In this document: positions 43,003 to 54,060 of the stretch, in pieces
Layout: the number at the start of each line of letters is the position of its first letter
How positions within the stretch are numbered: position 1 is the stretch's first letter
Origin: Heracleum sosnowskyi
Taxonomy: Eukaryota; Streptophyta; Magnoliopsida; Apiales; Apiaceae
NCBI GenBank assembly: GCA_030848705.1
Contig: CM061243.1
Coordinates: forward strand, 113,422,674-113,486,673
DNA length: 64,000 bases
Direction of reading: 5' to 3'
The notes under the pieces: model-generated
Told to the model about the DNA's origin: nothing
Seen by the model: only the letters and a program-made list of their open reading frames with translations
Databases searched by the model: none
Translations under genes and position numbers: made by a program

Positions 43003-43990
43003 GAATTCGACCAGGAATCAGTACAAATTCGACCTGGAATTTCGACCAGGAATCAGTACAAATTCGACCAGGAATCAGTACAAATTCGACCTGGAATTTC
43101 GACTAGGAATCAGTACAGATTCGACCTGGAATTTCGACCAGGAATCAGTACAGATTCGACCTGGAATTTCGACCAGGAATCAGTACAAATTCGACCTGGA
43201 ATTTCGACCAGGAATCAGTACAAATTCGACCTGGATTTCAGTATTATTTCGACTTGGATTTCGAGCTCAAACAACTGTGAGGTCGAAGCTGTCGACCAGG
43301 AATCTCAGGTCTTTTTCGACCTCAGCTGTTCGACCTTGACTCAATATGTTTTCGACCTCGAATTGTCAACCTCATTCCTAGTATACTTTCGACCTCGATT
43401 GGTCGTGAGGTCGTGTGTTTCGACCTCGACTTATAGGTCAATTTCGATCTCAAAGTGCCGACTTCAATTCTATGTGTTTTCGACCAGGATTTCTTAGTTA
43501 TCCTGGTTTTATTTTGGTACGAGGTCGTATGTTTCGACCTCGATTTCCCATACATTTTCGATCTCGTTTGCTCGATCTCATCCTCATGTTTCTTCGACCT
43601 CGTTCTTCTAGGTCAATATAGACTTAAGTTTTTGGGTCATTTTCGACCTCGTTTTTCTGCCTTTCGACCTCATTTTGGAGTGAGGTCGAAGGGTACGAGT
43701 TCGATTTATAGTGTATTTTCGATCTCGTTCAATCGACTTCGATCTAGGGTCTTTTCGACCTCATTTCTTCAACTTTTTGACTTGCTTTTGGTGCGAAGTC
43801 GATGGACACGACCTCGATTTCGCGTGTATTTTCGACTTGGGTCGTGCGACCTTGAATTAAGGTCTTTTCGACCTTGATTCATTGATTTTTTGAGTTTATT
43901 TGGGAGTGAGGTCGAGTGATACGACCTCAATTTCTCATATACTTTCGATCTGGAGCCTTCGATGTCGATCAAAGGTCTTTTCGATCTTGA
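43003..43990. repeat. TTCGACC minisatellite in the Gypsy element
   Basis: 43003-43240 holds about six or seven 35-bp units made of TTCGACCTGGAAT plus TTCGACCAGGAATCAGTACAAA. From 43240 to 43990 the word TTCGACCTCG (with variants) continues irregularly every 20-60 bp. It lies between the PPT and the promoter of the opposite-strand gene. Long frames here are translations of the repeat. Confidence 0.9.
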
Positions 43991-44063
43991 TTTTTTGCCT
44001 TGGTTTTTATTCCAAGATTTATCTTTTATTCGGGCTTTAAACTTTTCCAGCCTTGGACCCTAA

Positions 44064-44218
44064 TGGGCCTTAATAGTTTGGGCTTCGATTTTGCCTGAAA
44101 CTTAATTTATTTGGGCTTTCGCCTTTGTAATCCATAAATGGATTTTATGGGCCTTACAGGCTATAGACGGTTGCCATACCTTAACCGGTTGAGCTTCCAG
44201 TCATTTTCACTATAAAAG
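44064..44218 (+). promoter_or_regulatory. Promoter of the opposite-strand gene in the Gypsy element
   Basis: TATAAAAG at 44211-44218, preceded by TGGGCC at 44064-44069 and 44148-44153 and TGGGCT at 44112-44117 (site II-like motifs bound by plant TCP factors). The leader (about 44240-44497) contains a repeated TCTGGGTTCAATCTTC / GTTGAAGATTT unit. Confidence 0.65.
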
Positions 44219-44497
44219 AGTGAGATTTCTCATTTTACTCTCACTTCATACTTCTTTCTTTCCGAAAATTTCTCTCTAGTCTTCATAGTTTTCTCTCTCT
44301 TTTATTCCGTGGTAAGGCGATTCCCGGCGAGCTTTTTACGGTGGTGTTCTTGTTTTTCTGGGTTCAATCTTCTTCCGTTGAAGATTTTCTGGGTTCAATC
44401 TTCTTCCGTTGAAGATTTTCTGGGCTCAACCTTCATCCCTTGAAGATTTCTGGGATTCTTTGAAGATTTTTCTGGGTTTTCTCTTGAAGATTTGAGG

Positions 44498-46327
44498 ATG
44501 TCTGACAAAACTGCTCAACGCCTCCAGAAAATGAACAAAGCTTCTAAGAGAGGTATCACCATTCGTTCTTCTCATATGTCACTTCAAGATATGATTTTAG
44601 AACGTAGTGATGAATATCCTTCTGTGTCCCACTTAGATTCTTTTGAATGTAGTAACAAATTCCACGAAATCGATTTAATTAGGGACTATAACAAAATGTA
44701 TAGGGTTAAGTCTCCTTATAGGTTAGTCCCAGCCGGCCCAGGGGACCGTTCTTGCCATTGGCGTCCTGATGCTTTATGCATTTACAAGGATGCCATTGTC
44801 GCGGGACTCAGGTTCCCTTTTCATGAGTTTATTCCCAGGCTTTTGGCTGATATTGGGATCAACCCTTGCCAACTTCCTCCAAACGCCTGGAGAATCATTA
44901 TGTGTTTCATTGTCCTTTGTTTGAAGAACAATTTTCCTTTGTCTGTAGCTCTGTTTAGAAAAAAATTTCAATTTAAGAATAGCTCAGCCATTACTTTGGG
45001 TTGGGTTTATATCAACCACCGTCCTTCCACTCCCCCCATATTTCACCCCAAATCTATTCCAGATAACAACCCCAAGTGGAAAGAGGAGTTTATGTATTTG
45101 ATTTGGGAAGGAGGGGATTGGGGCACCCTTTTTCGAAGTTCCTTTAGTAGGGTTTCAGATGGTAGCCCTAGTAATATCATCCTGAATGATGAAGAGGCCC
45201 ATGCATATGCTGAGCTCACAAAGGATGATTATGCCACATTGGCTTGGGTGCTTCTGGACGAGTTCCAGCTTAAGTCTTTGGGACTTTCAAACGTTTCTGA
45301 TAAGGGTAATTCTCACCTCATATCTTTCTTTATCTATTTAAGATTAACTTATACCAACTGTTTCTTTCCTTATATCTTTTGCAGCTGCGGTCTTTATCAA
45401 TAAGACCAACGAGCCTGAAGATGGGGAGACAGCTAGGATGAAGAGGGCACGTTTGGGAGCGAAGGACCCCCGTGCTTCTAGTGTTCCAGCTTTCATAAGG
45501 CCTCATGTGGACCTTACTGAGGATGCTGAGGGCCCTGCCTCGGGCAAGAGTGCAGTTTGGCGCCCCAATTGGGGTCTTAGGAAGAAGGACACTGTGGTGG
45601 GAGTGTCCAAGCATGCTGTGGAGTGGTCTTATCACTCTCTGACTCCTTGCGACTACAAGGATTTTGTCTCCAACTCCACCATTGAAGGGGTGGAGCATGC
45701 TAGATCCCAAGCTATGGCTGTTGTAAGCATTTTTCTCCTTGTTTTCTTTGTAGTTTTTGATGTATTTCAAGTTTAAGTTTTTAACTTATAACTTGCTTGC
45801 AGCTTAATGCCAACTACCAAGGGGCTCTCTTTCAAGCTAAGTCTTGGCGCTCATCTTCTGAGGCCAACCAAAGCAAGTTTGAGAAGTCCCAGGAGGAAAT
45901 GGCTTCAGTGAAGGCCACTCTGGCTAGGAAGGAAAAGGAGTTGGCTGACTCCCAGGCTGAGCTGGTGTCTTTGAGGAAAGGCAATGATGACTTCATCGAC
46001 GAGTACCTTGACTCCTCGGAGTACGAGGACTTGATTGATAAGCATGACGAGCTCCTCTTCCCAGTTCAGTATACTAAGGGATGGGATGACGCTCTTTCTG
46101 CTGTTCTGGAGAAGATGCCTGGATCTCTCCTTATTTCTGATTTTCCAAGCCCTCACCTTCCTACTCCTTTGGAGATGGCTTTGGCTGGAGAGGACGAGAT
46201 GGAGGAGGATGACAGGATCTTAGACCTGGATCACACTTCCCCACCTGGTCAGACTGCCGGATCTGATGATGCTGCCTTTCACTCTAGAGAGGAAGAGGAG
46301 GAGGAGGACATGGACAAGGCAGATTAG
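44498..46327 (+). CDS. Opposite-strand spliced gene of the Tat element (putative gypsy-type transposon protein)
   Basis: Three exons with GT-AG introns and matching phase: 44498-45305, 45385-45722, 45803-46327; 556 residues. Start ATG at 44498 (MSDKTAQRLQKMNKASKRG). Residues ~30-260 look like the plant 'putative gypsy-type transposon' domain (Transposase_28-like): YRLVPAGPGDRSCHW, GLRFPFHEFIPRLLADI and PNAWRIIMCFIVLCLK. The C-terminal half carries a coiled coil (EEMASVKATLARKEKELAD) and an acidic tail (EEEEEEDMDKAD). It is convergent with gag-pol (stops ~300 bp apart) and antisense to the element RNA. Grande-type Tat elements are known to carry an antisense gene here; its role is unknown. Introns inside a retroelement gene are only compatible with expression from the strand opposite to the genomic RNA. 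Confidence 0.8.
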
Positions 46328-46629
46328 GTGTAGTTTCACTTTTGGCCATCATGGCTTGTACTTTTGTTTATGTACTTTTGGCCTACGGGCTTAACTTAAC
46401 TCTTATTTAAGTTTTTATTTATGTCTGGTGGCCATTCATGGCTTGTGTTGTTTTTCTTGCTCCTTGAATGTTTGTCAACACTCATAGTATATAAGCTCTA
46501 AGACATGAAAATACTGAATTTATTCATAACTTGAAAATGGGATCAACCCTTACATAGTACCCAAGTTTAAGAACTCGGGTTGGTTTTATCAAACCTTATT
46601 CATAGTAGTGAGTCCTCCTAGAAAACACC
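46328..46629. other. Convergent 3' spacer between antisense gene and gag-pol
   Basis: 302 bp, T-rich on the plus strand, no ORF. Presumably holds overlapping 3' UTRs; no clear polyadenylation signal assigned. Confidence 0.5.
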
Positions 46630-49600
46630 TTAAACATAATAAACTTTCAAATTGGAGGCATGCCAAGTCCTTGGCACCTCATGCCCTTCAAGGGTTTCTA
46701 GCTTGTATGAGCCTCGACCAAATACGTTCTTGACGCGATATGGTCCTTCCCAATTTGGGGCCAACTTGCCTTTTTGTCCAACTCCGGATGCTTCAATCTT
46801 TCTGAGAACCAAGTCTCCTTGACGAAAGAACCTTTCTTTAACCCTTAGGTTGTAGTAGAAAGAGGCTTTCTTTTGATGTTCAACTATCTTGGCGTTTGCT
46901 TCATCTCTAACTTCGTCAATTAGATCCAAAGCTAGCCTCAAGCCTTCTTCATTTTCTTCTGGTTCGTAAGCCTCAACTCTTGGGAAGGTGTGAGTAATCT
47001 CCACCAGGACCACTGCCTCTGCTCCATAAGCCAATAGAAATGGAGTTGCCCCGGTGGTGACTTTACAAGTAGTACGGTATGCCCAAAGTATGGGGAGCAA
47101 TTCGTCTACCCAAGTGTTTCTGGAGCGTTCAACTCTTTTCTTTAGTCCATCTAGGATAATTCGATTTGCAACCTCAGCTTGCCCATTTGCTTGAGGATGG
47201 GCAACAGAAGTGAAGCGCAACTTGATATCGTTCTCATCACAATATTTCTTGAACTCATCATTGTTAAACTGAGTTCCATTGTCCGTAACCAGGACTCGTG
47301 GAATTCCATACCTGCATATCACATTTTCCCAGAAGAAATGCATCACTTGCTTGGTGGTTATCTTGGCTAATGGTTTAGCCTCAATCCACTTGGTGAAGTA
47401 GTCGATTGCTACTATCAAGAACTTTCTTTGAGCACTTGCCATTGGAAATGACCCAAGTATATCCATTCCCCACATGGCAAAGGGGATTGGTGAGTTTATG
47501 GATGTCAACATCTCTGGTGGTTGCCTAACCACTGGTGCATGTTTCTGGCACCGTTCACATTTCTTCACATAGCTTTTAGCATCAGCAAGTATGCTTGGCC
47601 AATAGAAACCTAGACGGGTGACTTTATGAGCAAGGGCTCTGCCCCCCAAGTGTTGCCCACAAATTCCTTCATGTACCTCCTTCAGGGCCAATTCTGCCTC
47701 TTGAGGTCTTAAACATTTCAGATATGGAATGATGAAAGACTTCTTATATAGGATTCCCTCAATCAGGGTATACCTTAGTGCTCTGACGTATAGCTTTCGT
47801 GCTTCTGAAGTGTCGTTGGGTAACCACCCGGTTTCCAGATGAGCCTTGATGGGATCTATCCAACAACTAGCAACATCAATGGGTGCTACCAACTTTTCGT
47901 TGATGCTTGGGGTCCTCAGGACTTGGAAGTATACACTCCCTGCATAGTTTTCAATTTCGGAAGAAGCAAATTTAGACAAGGCATCAGCCTTCATGTTTTC
48001 TTCCCTTAGAATGTGCTCTACATAGCATTCGTTGAACTGAGTCATGATGGCCTTGACAAGTTTCAAGTACTTGGCCATGACTTCATCTCTGGCCTCAAAT
48101 TCCCCATTTACTTGGGAAACCACTAGCCTCGAATCTCCACATACTTTTAGAGTTTTGACCCTCAAGGCTCCAGCCAGCCCTAAACCAGCTATCAGAGCTT
48201 CATATTCAGCTTCGTTGTTTGTCGTTGGGAAGTCCAGTTTTAGTGCGTACTCTATGAGGAATCCATCAGGACTTTGTAGCACTAAACCGGCTCCATTTGA
48301 TTTTGTTTTTGATGCTCCATCAAAATAGAGCACCCAACATTCTTTGGAGATTATGTCTTCAGTTTCCTTGTCTTCCTTTGTTACTTCCTGCCCCCCAACT
48401 TCTTGGTTGTCAATGGTACATTCAACCATGAAGTCAGCAAGTGCCTGAGCTTTTATGGCCGTTCGAGGCTTATACTTGATGTCAAATTCGCCCAATTCAA
48501 TAGCCCATTTGATCAATCTTCCACTAACTTGAGGGCTATGCAAGATGTTTCTTAGAGGTTGATCAGTCAAGACCTCTATCTTGTGAGCCTGGAAGTACGG
48601 GCGTAGCTTTCTTGAGGCCATTATCAAGGCTAAGGCAAACTTCTCAATCGTTGAGTAGTTTATTTCTGCCCCATGAAGAATCTTACTCACATAGTAGACG
48701 GGCTTCTGCACTTTCAATTCTTCCTTTATCAGTACAGCTCCAAGGGCTGTGTTAGAAACTGCCAAGTACAAGTAGAGAGTTTCCCCTGGCTTGGGTTTTG
48801 CCAATAGTGGTGCCTCAGCCATGTATTTCTTCAGGGCCTCAAAGGCCTCTTGGCTTTCAGTTGTCCATTCAAAATTTTTCACTTTTTTGAGTGCTTTGAA
48901 GAAGGGTAAACACTTCTCTCCTGACTTGGAGATGAACCTTCCCAATGCTGCCACTCTCCCTGTTAGTTTTTGGACATCTTTGACAGTCCGTGGTGGCTCC
49001 ATGTCTAGAATTGCTTTGATTTTGTCGGGATTGGCCTCGATTCCTCTCTTGGAAACCATTAGGCCTAAAAAATTTCCCGAGCCTACACCAAAGGCACACT
49101 TTGCTGGATTCAACATCATCTTGTGGTGCCTCAGCACTTCGAATGCCTCTCGGAGGTGCTTAATGTGATCGGCCTTATCGAGGCTTTTGACTAGCATGTC
49201 ATCTACGTAGACCTCCATGGTTTTTCCAATTAGGTGCTCAAAGATTTTGTTTACCAACCTTTGATATGTTGCCCCTGCATTCTTAAGTCCAAATGCCATG
49301 ACTAAGAAGCAGAAAACACCAAAGTTAGTGATGAACGATACTTTGGTGATGTCATCCTCATGCATCTTGATTTGATTGTATCCACTGAAGCCATCCATGA
49401 AGCTAAGCATCTCGTGCCCAGCTGTAGCATCTATTAATGCATCAATTCTTGGTAAGGGAAAACAATCCTTAGGACATGCATCATTCAAGTCAGTGAAGTC
49501 GACGCACATCCTCCATTTTCCGTTAGCCTTTTTAACCATCACGGGGTTAGCTAACCATTCTGGGAATTGGATTTCCTCAATGAATCCAGCTTCCAAAAGC

Positions 49601-52314
49601 TTATTCACTTCTTGTTTAATGGCTTCAAGCCTCTCTGGAGCAAAATTTCTTTTCTTTTGTTTCACTTTCTTCCTTTCTGGATCCACATTCAATTTATGAG
49701 ATATCAATTGGGGATCAATCCCTGGCATGTCGGCCGCTGTCCAAGCAAAAACGTCATTGTTTTCTTGAAGAAAAGACGTGAGTTTGCTCTTCAATGGTTC
49801 GGGCAGTAGTGCCCCAATATAAGTCACCTTCTCTGGTTCTCCAGGGACTAGGGGAATTGGGACCAAGTCCTCAGCCGGTTTCCCCCTTCTGTCCTCGTTG
49901 TCGCTGATACTCATGTCTTCAATTGGGAGAACTTGCCCCCCGATTCCATCAGGTCTTAATGCGGCAACATAACAACTTCTAGCCATCTTTTGGTCTCCTC
50001 GTTCTTCACCAATCCCATTCCTCGTTGGGAACTTGATTTTTAGATGATAAGATGAGGCAACAGCCTTGAACGCATGAAGACCAGTCCTTCCCAGGATTGC
50101 ATTGTAGGTTGAAGTCGCTTTTATAACTATGAAGTTCAACATCTGAGTAGACGTATTCATCCCTTGTCCCATAGTCATTGGGAGTTGGATAGTGCCTTCC
50201 ACTTTTGATTCCACCCCGTTGAATCCGTATATAGGCATATTTGAGGGTATTAGTTGAGAGTCTGTGTAACCCATCTTGATAAAGGCATCGTGGAACAAGA
50301 TATCCACTGAAGCTCCATTATCAACCAAGACTCTTTTTGTTTCAGAGTTGCCTATCACAGGTATTATGACAAGAGGATCATCATGGAGGAACTTCACCCC
50401 TTGTAAGTCTGAATCGTCAAAACCTATTGACACTTCTGTTCTGGCACGTTTCGGTGCTTCTCCAACAACAATCATTACCTCTCGGGCATAAGCCTTTCTT
50501 GAGTTTCGGGAGGATCCAGCAGCAGTTGGCCCTCCGAATATCATGTTGATCACCGGCCCTCGGGGCTTGGGATTCCGATCTTGATCGTTGTCCCTTCTAT
50601 CATAATCCTTTCTTTCATAGTTCCCCCTTTGGCTCCCTTGGCTTCCATCCTTAGTGAACTTGCTGAGTTTTCCTCTTCGTATTAGAAACTCAATCTCATC
50701 TTTCAGTTGTCTACAATCATCGGTGTCATGACCGACTTCTTTGTGGAACCGACAAAACTGATTTTGGTTCCGTTTGGACAAATCAGCCCTCATTGGATTT
50801 GGCCATTTGATATCTTCTTCCTTGACTATCTCCATCAGAATTTGACTCCTGGGAGTATTCAATCTTGCATATTCTGTGAATTTTGGCCCAAAATTGTTTC
50901 TCTTGGGGGGAGAATCGGAGTTCTTTGATGTTCTGGGGAACTTTTCCTTGACGTCGTACTCCTGAGTTTCTTTTCTTTTCTTTGAGTTTCCACCATCGCC
51001 AGCGGTGGGTTCATACTTTCTCATGCTTTCCTCAGCCTTGATGTACTTTCCGGCTCTATCTTGGAGCTTCAACATGCTCTCTGGTGGATGTTTAGCCAAC
51101 GACCTCCTGAAGTGGTCATCAGTGGTTCCTTGTTGCAGGGCTATCATAGCCACTTTGTCATCTAAGTCCGGGACTTTCAAAGCCTCCCGAGTGAATCGAT
51201 TGATGTAGTCCCTTAGGGCTTCATTCTTTCCTTGACGTATTGCCATGAGTGATGCAGAACTTTTCTCATGCACCCTTCCACTAATGAACTGATTGATGAA
51301 AGCCTTGCTTAGTTCCTTAAAGGACCCAATAGAGTTGGGAGGTAGACGGCTATACCAACGTTGGGCCATGCCTGCCAAGGTTTGTAGAAACGCCCTACAC
51401 TTGATCGCATCGTTGGCTGGCTGCAACAGCAGTGCATTGGAGAAGGTCCTTACATGATTTGCGGGATCTCCCATTCCATCATAGGCTTTGATCGAAGGCA
51501 TTTTAAACTTTCTGGATATAGCCGTTTTCATGATGTCTTGAGTAAACGGTGGTGTAGGATCATCAGGATCTCCTAGGGGCAACAGAATACTAGGATCACC
51601 CCTTGCGGCTTCAGCCCTCTTGGTCCTTCTTGGTGGATCCAAGTTGATTATCGGGATTCTTTCAGTCGTTCGGCCCCGAGATTGAGCGGCCTCTTCTTCA
51701 GCAAGGAGTTTTTTGAGCCTTGCAGTCTCTGCCTCATGGGCTGCAAGTTTCTCCCTAGTAGTTTGGGGTTGCTCCCGATTTGTCTGTGAAGAACGTCTCC
51801 TTCTTGGGGCGACATCCTCCCCAGTTGTATAACCCTCATCCTCAGTGTATGGGCCAGAGTAATCTTGAATGAGAGGGGTCTGAGGAGTTTGTTGATTTTG
51901 GGGTCCCAGACCTTGAATATAAGGGGGTACATATGCCTCATGGTAGATTGGATTAGTTCCACTACCGCCCGCCATGGGTCGAGGGGGCATGCCATAGCTT
52001 GGCATCCCCAAAGTCTGATTCGCGTATTGAGGGAGATCAGTAGTATGGAGTTGAAGGCTCCTTGGTGCACTCATGAGCAGCGGAGAGGTCGTGATTGGTT
52101 GCTGGTGAACGGTCTCTTGTGGATTAGATCCATGAATGACCATCTTCAGGGGATTCGTCCCTTCAACCGAAATCGGGATTTCCGGTCCTTGAGTGTTGGT
52201 GGGGATATTCGCCCCCTGTGTGCCGGTAGTCGGCGGTGGCTGATCAGCCTCAGAGGTGATGGGGCGATCATCGGGAGTTTGAGTATCCCGAGCTGTTCTT
52301 CGTGTGTTTGCCAT
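46630..52314 (-). CDS. Gypsy/Tat gag-pol polyprotein
   Basis: 1894 codons, uninterrupted, starting MANTRRTARD about 33 bp inside the 5' LTR. A Pro/Gln-rich N-terminus is followed by the retrotransposon gag domain (YDGMGDPANHVRTFSNALLL, FINQFISG) at ~270-370 and a knuckle-like CRFHKEVGHDTDDC. Protease VDNGASVDIL (~665). RT with FMDGFSGYNQI and YVDDMLVKS (~1035). First RNase H ~1175-1250. A second RNase H with LYFDGASKTKSNGAG and TNNEAEYEALI (~1328-1440), the dual arrangement typical of Tat. Integrase H-H-C-C (~1558) and D-D-E (WGMDILGSF, VTDNGTQFN, GQAEVANR, ~1615-1711). All signatures intact, so possibly autonomous. Confidence 0.95.
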   Translation of the reverse strand: MANTRRTARDTQTPDDRPITSEADQPPPTTGTQGANIPTNTQGPEIPISVEGTNPLKMVIHGSNPQETVHQQPITTSPLLMSAPRSLQLHTTDLPQYANQTLGMPSYGMPPRPMAGGSGTNPIYHEAYVPPYIQGLGPQNQQTPQTPLIQDYSGPYTEDEGYTTGEDVAPRRRRSSQTNREQPQTTREKLAAHEAETARLKKLLAEEEAAQSRGRTTERIPIINLDPPRRTKRAEAARGDPSILLPLGDPDDPTPPFTQDIMKTAISRKFKMPSIKAYDGMGDPANHVRTFSNALLLQPANDAIKCRAFLQTLAGMAQRWYSRLPPNSIGSFKELSKAFINQFISGRVHEKSSASLMAIRQGKNEALRDYINRFTREALKVPDLDDKVAMIALQQGTTDDHFRRSLAKHPPESMLKLQDRAGKYIKAEESMRKYEPTAGDGGNSKKRKETQEYDVKEKFPRTSKNSDSPPKRNNFGPKFTEYARLNTPRSQILMEIVKEEDIKWPNPMRADLSKRNQNQFCRFHKEVGHDTDDCRQLKDEIEFLIRRGKLSKFTKDGSQGSQRGNYERKDYDRRDNDQDRNPKPRGPVINMIFGGPTAAGSSRNSRKAYAREVMIVVGEAPKRARTEVSIGFDDSDLQGVKFLHDDPLVIIPVIGNSETKRVLVDNGASVDILFHDAFIKMGYTDSQLIPSNMPIYGFNGVESKVEGTIQLPMTMGQGMNTSTQMLNFIVIKATSTYNAILGRTGLHAFKAVASSYHLKIKFPTRNGIGEERGDQKMARSCYVAALRPDGIGGQVLPIEDMSISDNEDRRGKPAEDLVPIPLVPGEPEKVTYIGALLPEPLKSKLTSFLQENNDVFAWTAADMPGIDPQLISHKLNVDPERKKVKQKKRNFAPERLEAIKQEVNKLLEAGFIEEIQFPEWLANPVMVKKANGKWRMCVDFTDLNDACPKDCFPLPRIDALIDATAGHEMLSFMDGFSGYNQIKMHEDDITKVSFITNFGVFCFLVMAFGLKNAGATYQRLVNKIFEHLIGKTMEVYVDDMLVKSLDKADHIKHLREAFEVLRHHKMMLNPAKCAFGVGSGNFLGLMVSKRGIEANPDKIKAILDMEPPRTVKDVQKLTGRVAALGRFISKSGEKCLPFFKALKKVKNFEWTTESQEAFEALKKYMAEAPLLAKPKPGETLYLYLAVSNTALGAVLIKEELKVQKPVYYVSKILHGAEINYSTIEKFALALIMASRKLRPYFQAHKIEVLTDQPLRNILHSPQVSGRLIKWAIELGEFDIKYKPRTAIKAQALADFMVECTIDNQEVGGQEVTKEDKETEDIISKECWVLYFDGASKTKSNGAGLVLQSPDGFLIEYALKLDFPTTNNEAEYEALIAGLGLAGALRVKTLKVCGDSRLVVSQVNGEFEARDEVMAKYLKLVKAIMTQFNECYVEHILREENMKADALSKFASSEIENYAGSVYFQVLRTPSINEKLVAPIDVASCWIDPIKAHLETGWLPNDTSEARKLYVRALRYTLIEGILYKKSFIIPYLKCLRPQEAELALKEVHEGICGQHLGGRALAHKVTRLGFYWPSILADAKSYVKKCERCQKHAPVVRQPPEMLTSINSPIPFAMWGMDILGSFPMASAQRKFLIVAIDYFTKWIEAKPLAKITTKQVMHFFWENVICRYGIPRVLVTDNGTQFNNDEFKKYCDENDIKLRFTSVAHPQANGQAEVANRIILDGLKKRVERSRNTWVDELLPILWAYRTTCKVTTGATPFLLAYGAEAVVLVEITHTFPRVEAYEPEENEEGLRLALDLIDEVRDEANAKIVEHQKKASFYYNLRVKERFFRQGDLVLRKIEASGVGQKGKLAPNWEGPYRVKNVFGRGSYKLETLEGHEVPRTWHASNLKVYYV

Positions 52315-52347
52315 GGTTGATGTTGTCTTCCCACAGACGGCGCCAAA

Positions 52348-52854
52348 TGTTATGGATTAAAAAACGTGCTTGTGTAATTAATGCTAAGGTTTAATGAGCT
52401 TCGAGCTTTTTATGGCTGCACTCGTGTTTCCGAACTAAATTGGTCCTCACAAGATGCCTACGTATCTCAAATCGTTATTGAGAATCAAGCCAAAGACGTA
52501 GTTCTGATTGTAGGATCAGGGACCTTAAATAGGCGTCTGGAGCCTAGTATTTATGGTATGTTTAGGAGTCTTAGCGAATAAGTCTCCTTTTTGATATTGG
52601 ATAAACATTGTATTGCTTGCAGGATAAGTCTTTTCCTTGTTGATAAAGGCTATGACTTATTAATTGTCTTTAATTGGGATTCCGGATCCTTCTTTGATAA
52701 GATTTCCATAATTTGGGCTCTTTTAATGAGCTGTATAGTTTCCCTATTCATTAATTACGAAATTAATGAATAATTAGGGATTTGGGCATTAAATATCAAG
52801 CCTTTTCATTGGACCGTCAATTATATTTCTATAATTACTTTTCAGACTATATCA
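52348..52854 (-). repeat. 5' LTR of Gypsy element
   Basis: 507 bp. The PBS lies at about 52330-52346 on the inner side; the TSD follows at 52855-52859. Confidence 0.95.
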
Positions 52855-53204
52855 GTTAATAACATCATACAATTTGACAAACTAATAAGTTATAAGTATA
52901 TTGATTTATTAACCTTTTCATCGATCAAAATCATGTCAAGACTGATCAGTTCTTCAGTATTTGGATGGATTGACAGATTCCCACATTCTACACACTCGTA
53001 CTCTTATCATCCAGGTATAGCTGTTGTCGTTCAAAGCATCCAACATGGTGTAGGCCATAGTTGTATTGATTGTAAATATGGTTGTAAAAATTTGAAGCTA
53101 TGTAAAAAAGTTTCGGTGTAGATTTTTTGTTATGAATGACCTTTAATTTATAGGTGTTTGTAAGGTGAATAACATGGAAATCCATTATGTTTAAAAGTCA
53201 AGAA

Positions 53205-54060
53205 GTATTATAAAAGAAAAGTTCTATAAAGTTTGAAAATAATAAAAGAAAGTTCTATCAAGTTTGAAAATAATAAAAGAAAGTTTTATCAAGTTTGAAA
53301 ATAATAAAAGAAAGTTCTATCAAGATTGAAAATAATAAAAGAGAAAATTGCAATTATTAACATAAGAGCCTACAAATTCGAAAATAATAAGGAAGTTGTA
53401 ATTTTCTAAATCAAAGAAAGTTATATCAAGTCCTACAAATTCGAAAATAATAAGTTAGTTGTAATTTTCTAAATCAAATAAAGTTCTATCAAGTTTGAAA
53501 ATAATAAAAGAAAGTTCTATCAAGCCTACAAATTCAAAAATAATAAGGAAGTTGTAATTTTCTAAATATAAGAAAGTTCTATCAAGTTTGAAAATAATAA
53601 AAGAAAGTTCTATCAAGCCTACAAATTCGAAAATAATAAGGAAGTTGTAATTTTCTAAATCAAAGAAAGTTCTATCAAGTCCTACAAATTCGAAAATAAT
53701 AAGGAAGTTGTAGTTTTCTAAATCAAAGAAATGTTCTAAATCAAAGAAAGTTAGATCAAGTCCTACAAATTCGAAAATAATAAAGAAGTTGTAATTTTCT
53801 AAATCAAAGAAACTTCTATCAAGTTTGAAAATAATAAAAGAAAGTTCTATCAAGCCTATAAATTCGAAAACAATAAGGACGTTGTAATTTTCTAAATTAA
53901 AGAAAGTTCTATTAAGTCCTACAAATTCGAAAATAATAAGGAAGTTGTAATTTTCTAAATCAAAGAAAGTTCTATCAACTTTGAAAATAATAAACGAAAG
54001 TTCTATCGAGTTTGAAAATAATAAAAGTGTAATTTTCAATTTTCTTCCTACAAAATCGAA
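53205..54060. repeat. AT-rich minisatellite
   Basis: Alternating units AAGTTCTATCAAGTTTGAAA(ATAATAAAAGA) and TCCTACAAATTCGAAAATAA(TAAGGAAGTTGTAATTTTC), roughly 40-65 bp each and about 15-20 in total, ordered irregularly. A 233-codon frame on the minus strand is a translation of this array. Confidence 0.9.

Larger units (their letters stand above)
42375..52854 (-). mobile_element. Complete Gypsy element, Tat lineage
   Basis: 10480 bp. LTRs of 507 bp at 42375-42881 (3') and 52348-52854 (5'), minus-strand ends TGATATAG...CATAACA. TSD GTTAA at 42370-42374 and 52855-52859. PBS TGGCGCCGTCTGTGGGA just inside the 5' LTR (about 52330-52346); PPT AGTTGGGGGGCAAA at 42882-42895. One gag-pol frame, a second (plant-captured) RNase H domain and an opposite-strand gene between pol and 3' LTR match Tat-type elements such as Grande. 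Three LTR differences by eye (about 42460 region G/A, 42690 C/T, 42771 A/C), so a recent insertion. Confidence 0.93.

Noticed and set aside
42883..43497. ~200-codon frame over the TTCGACC repeats
   Set aside because: Periodic peptide mirrors the 35-bp DNA repeat; no promoter or family resemblance.
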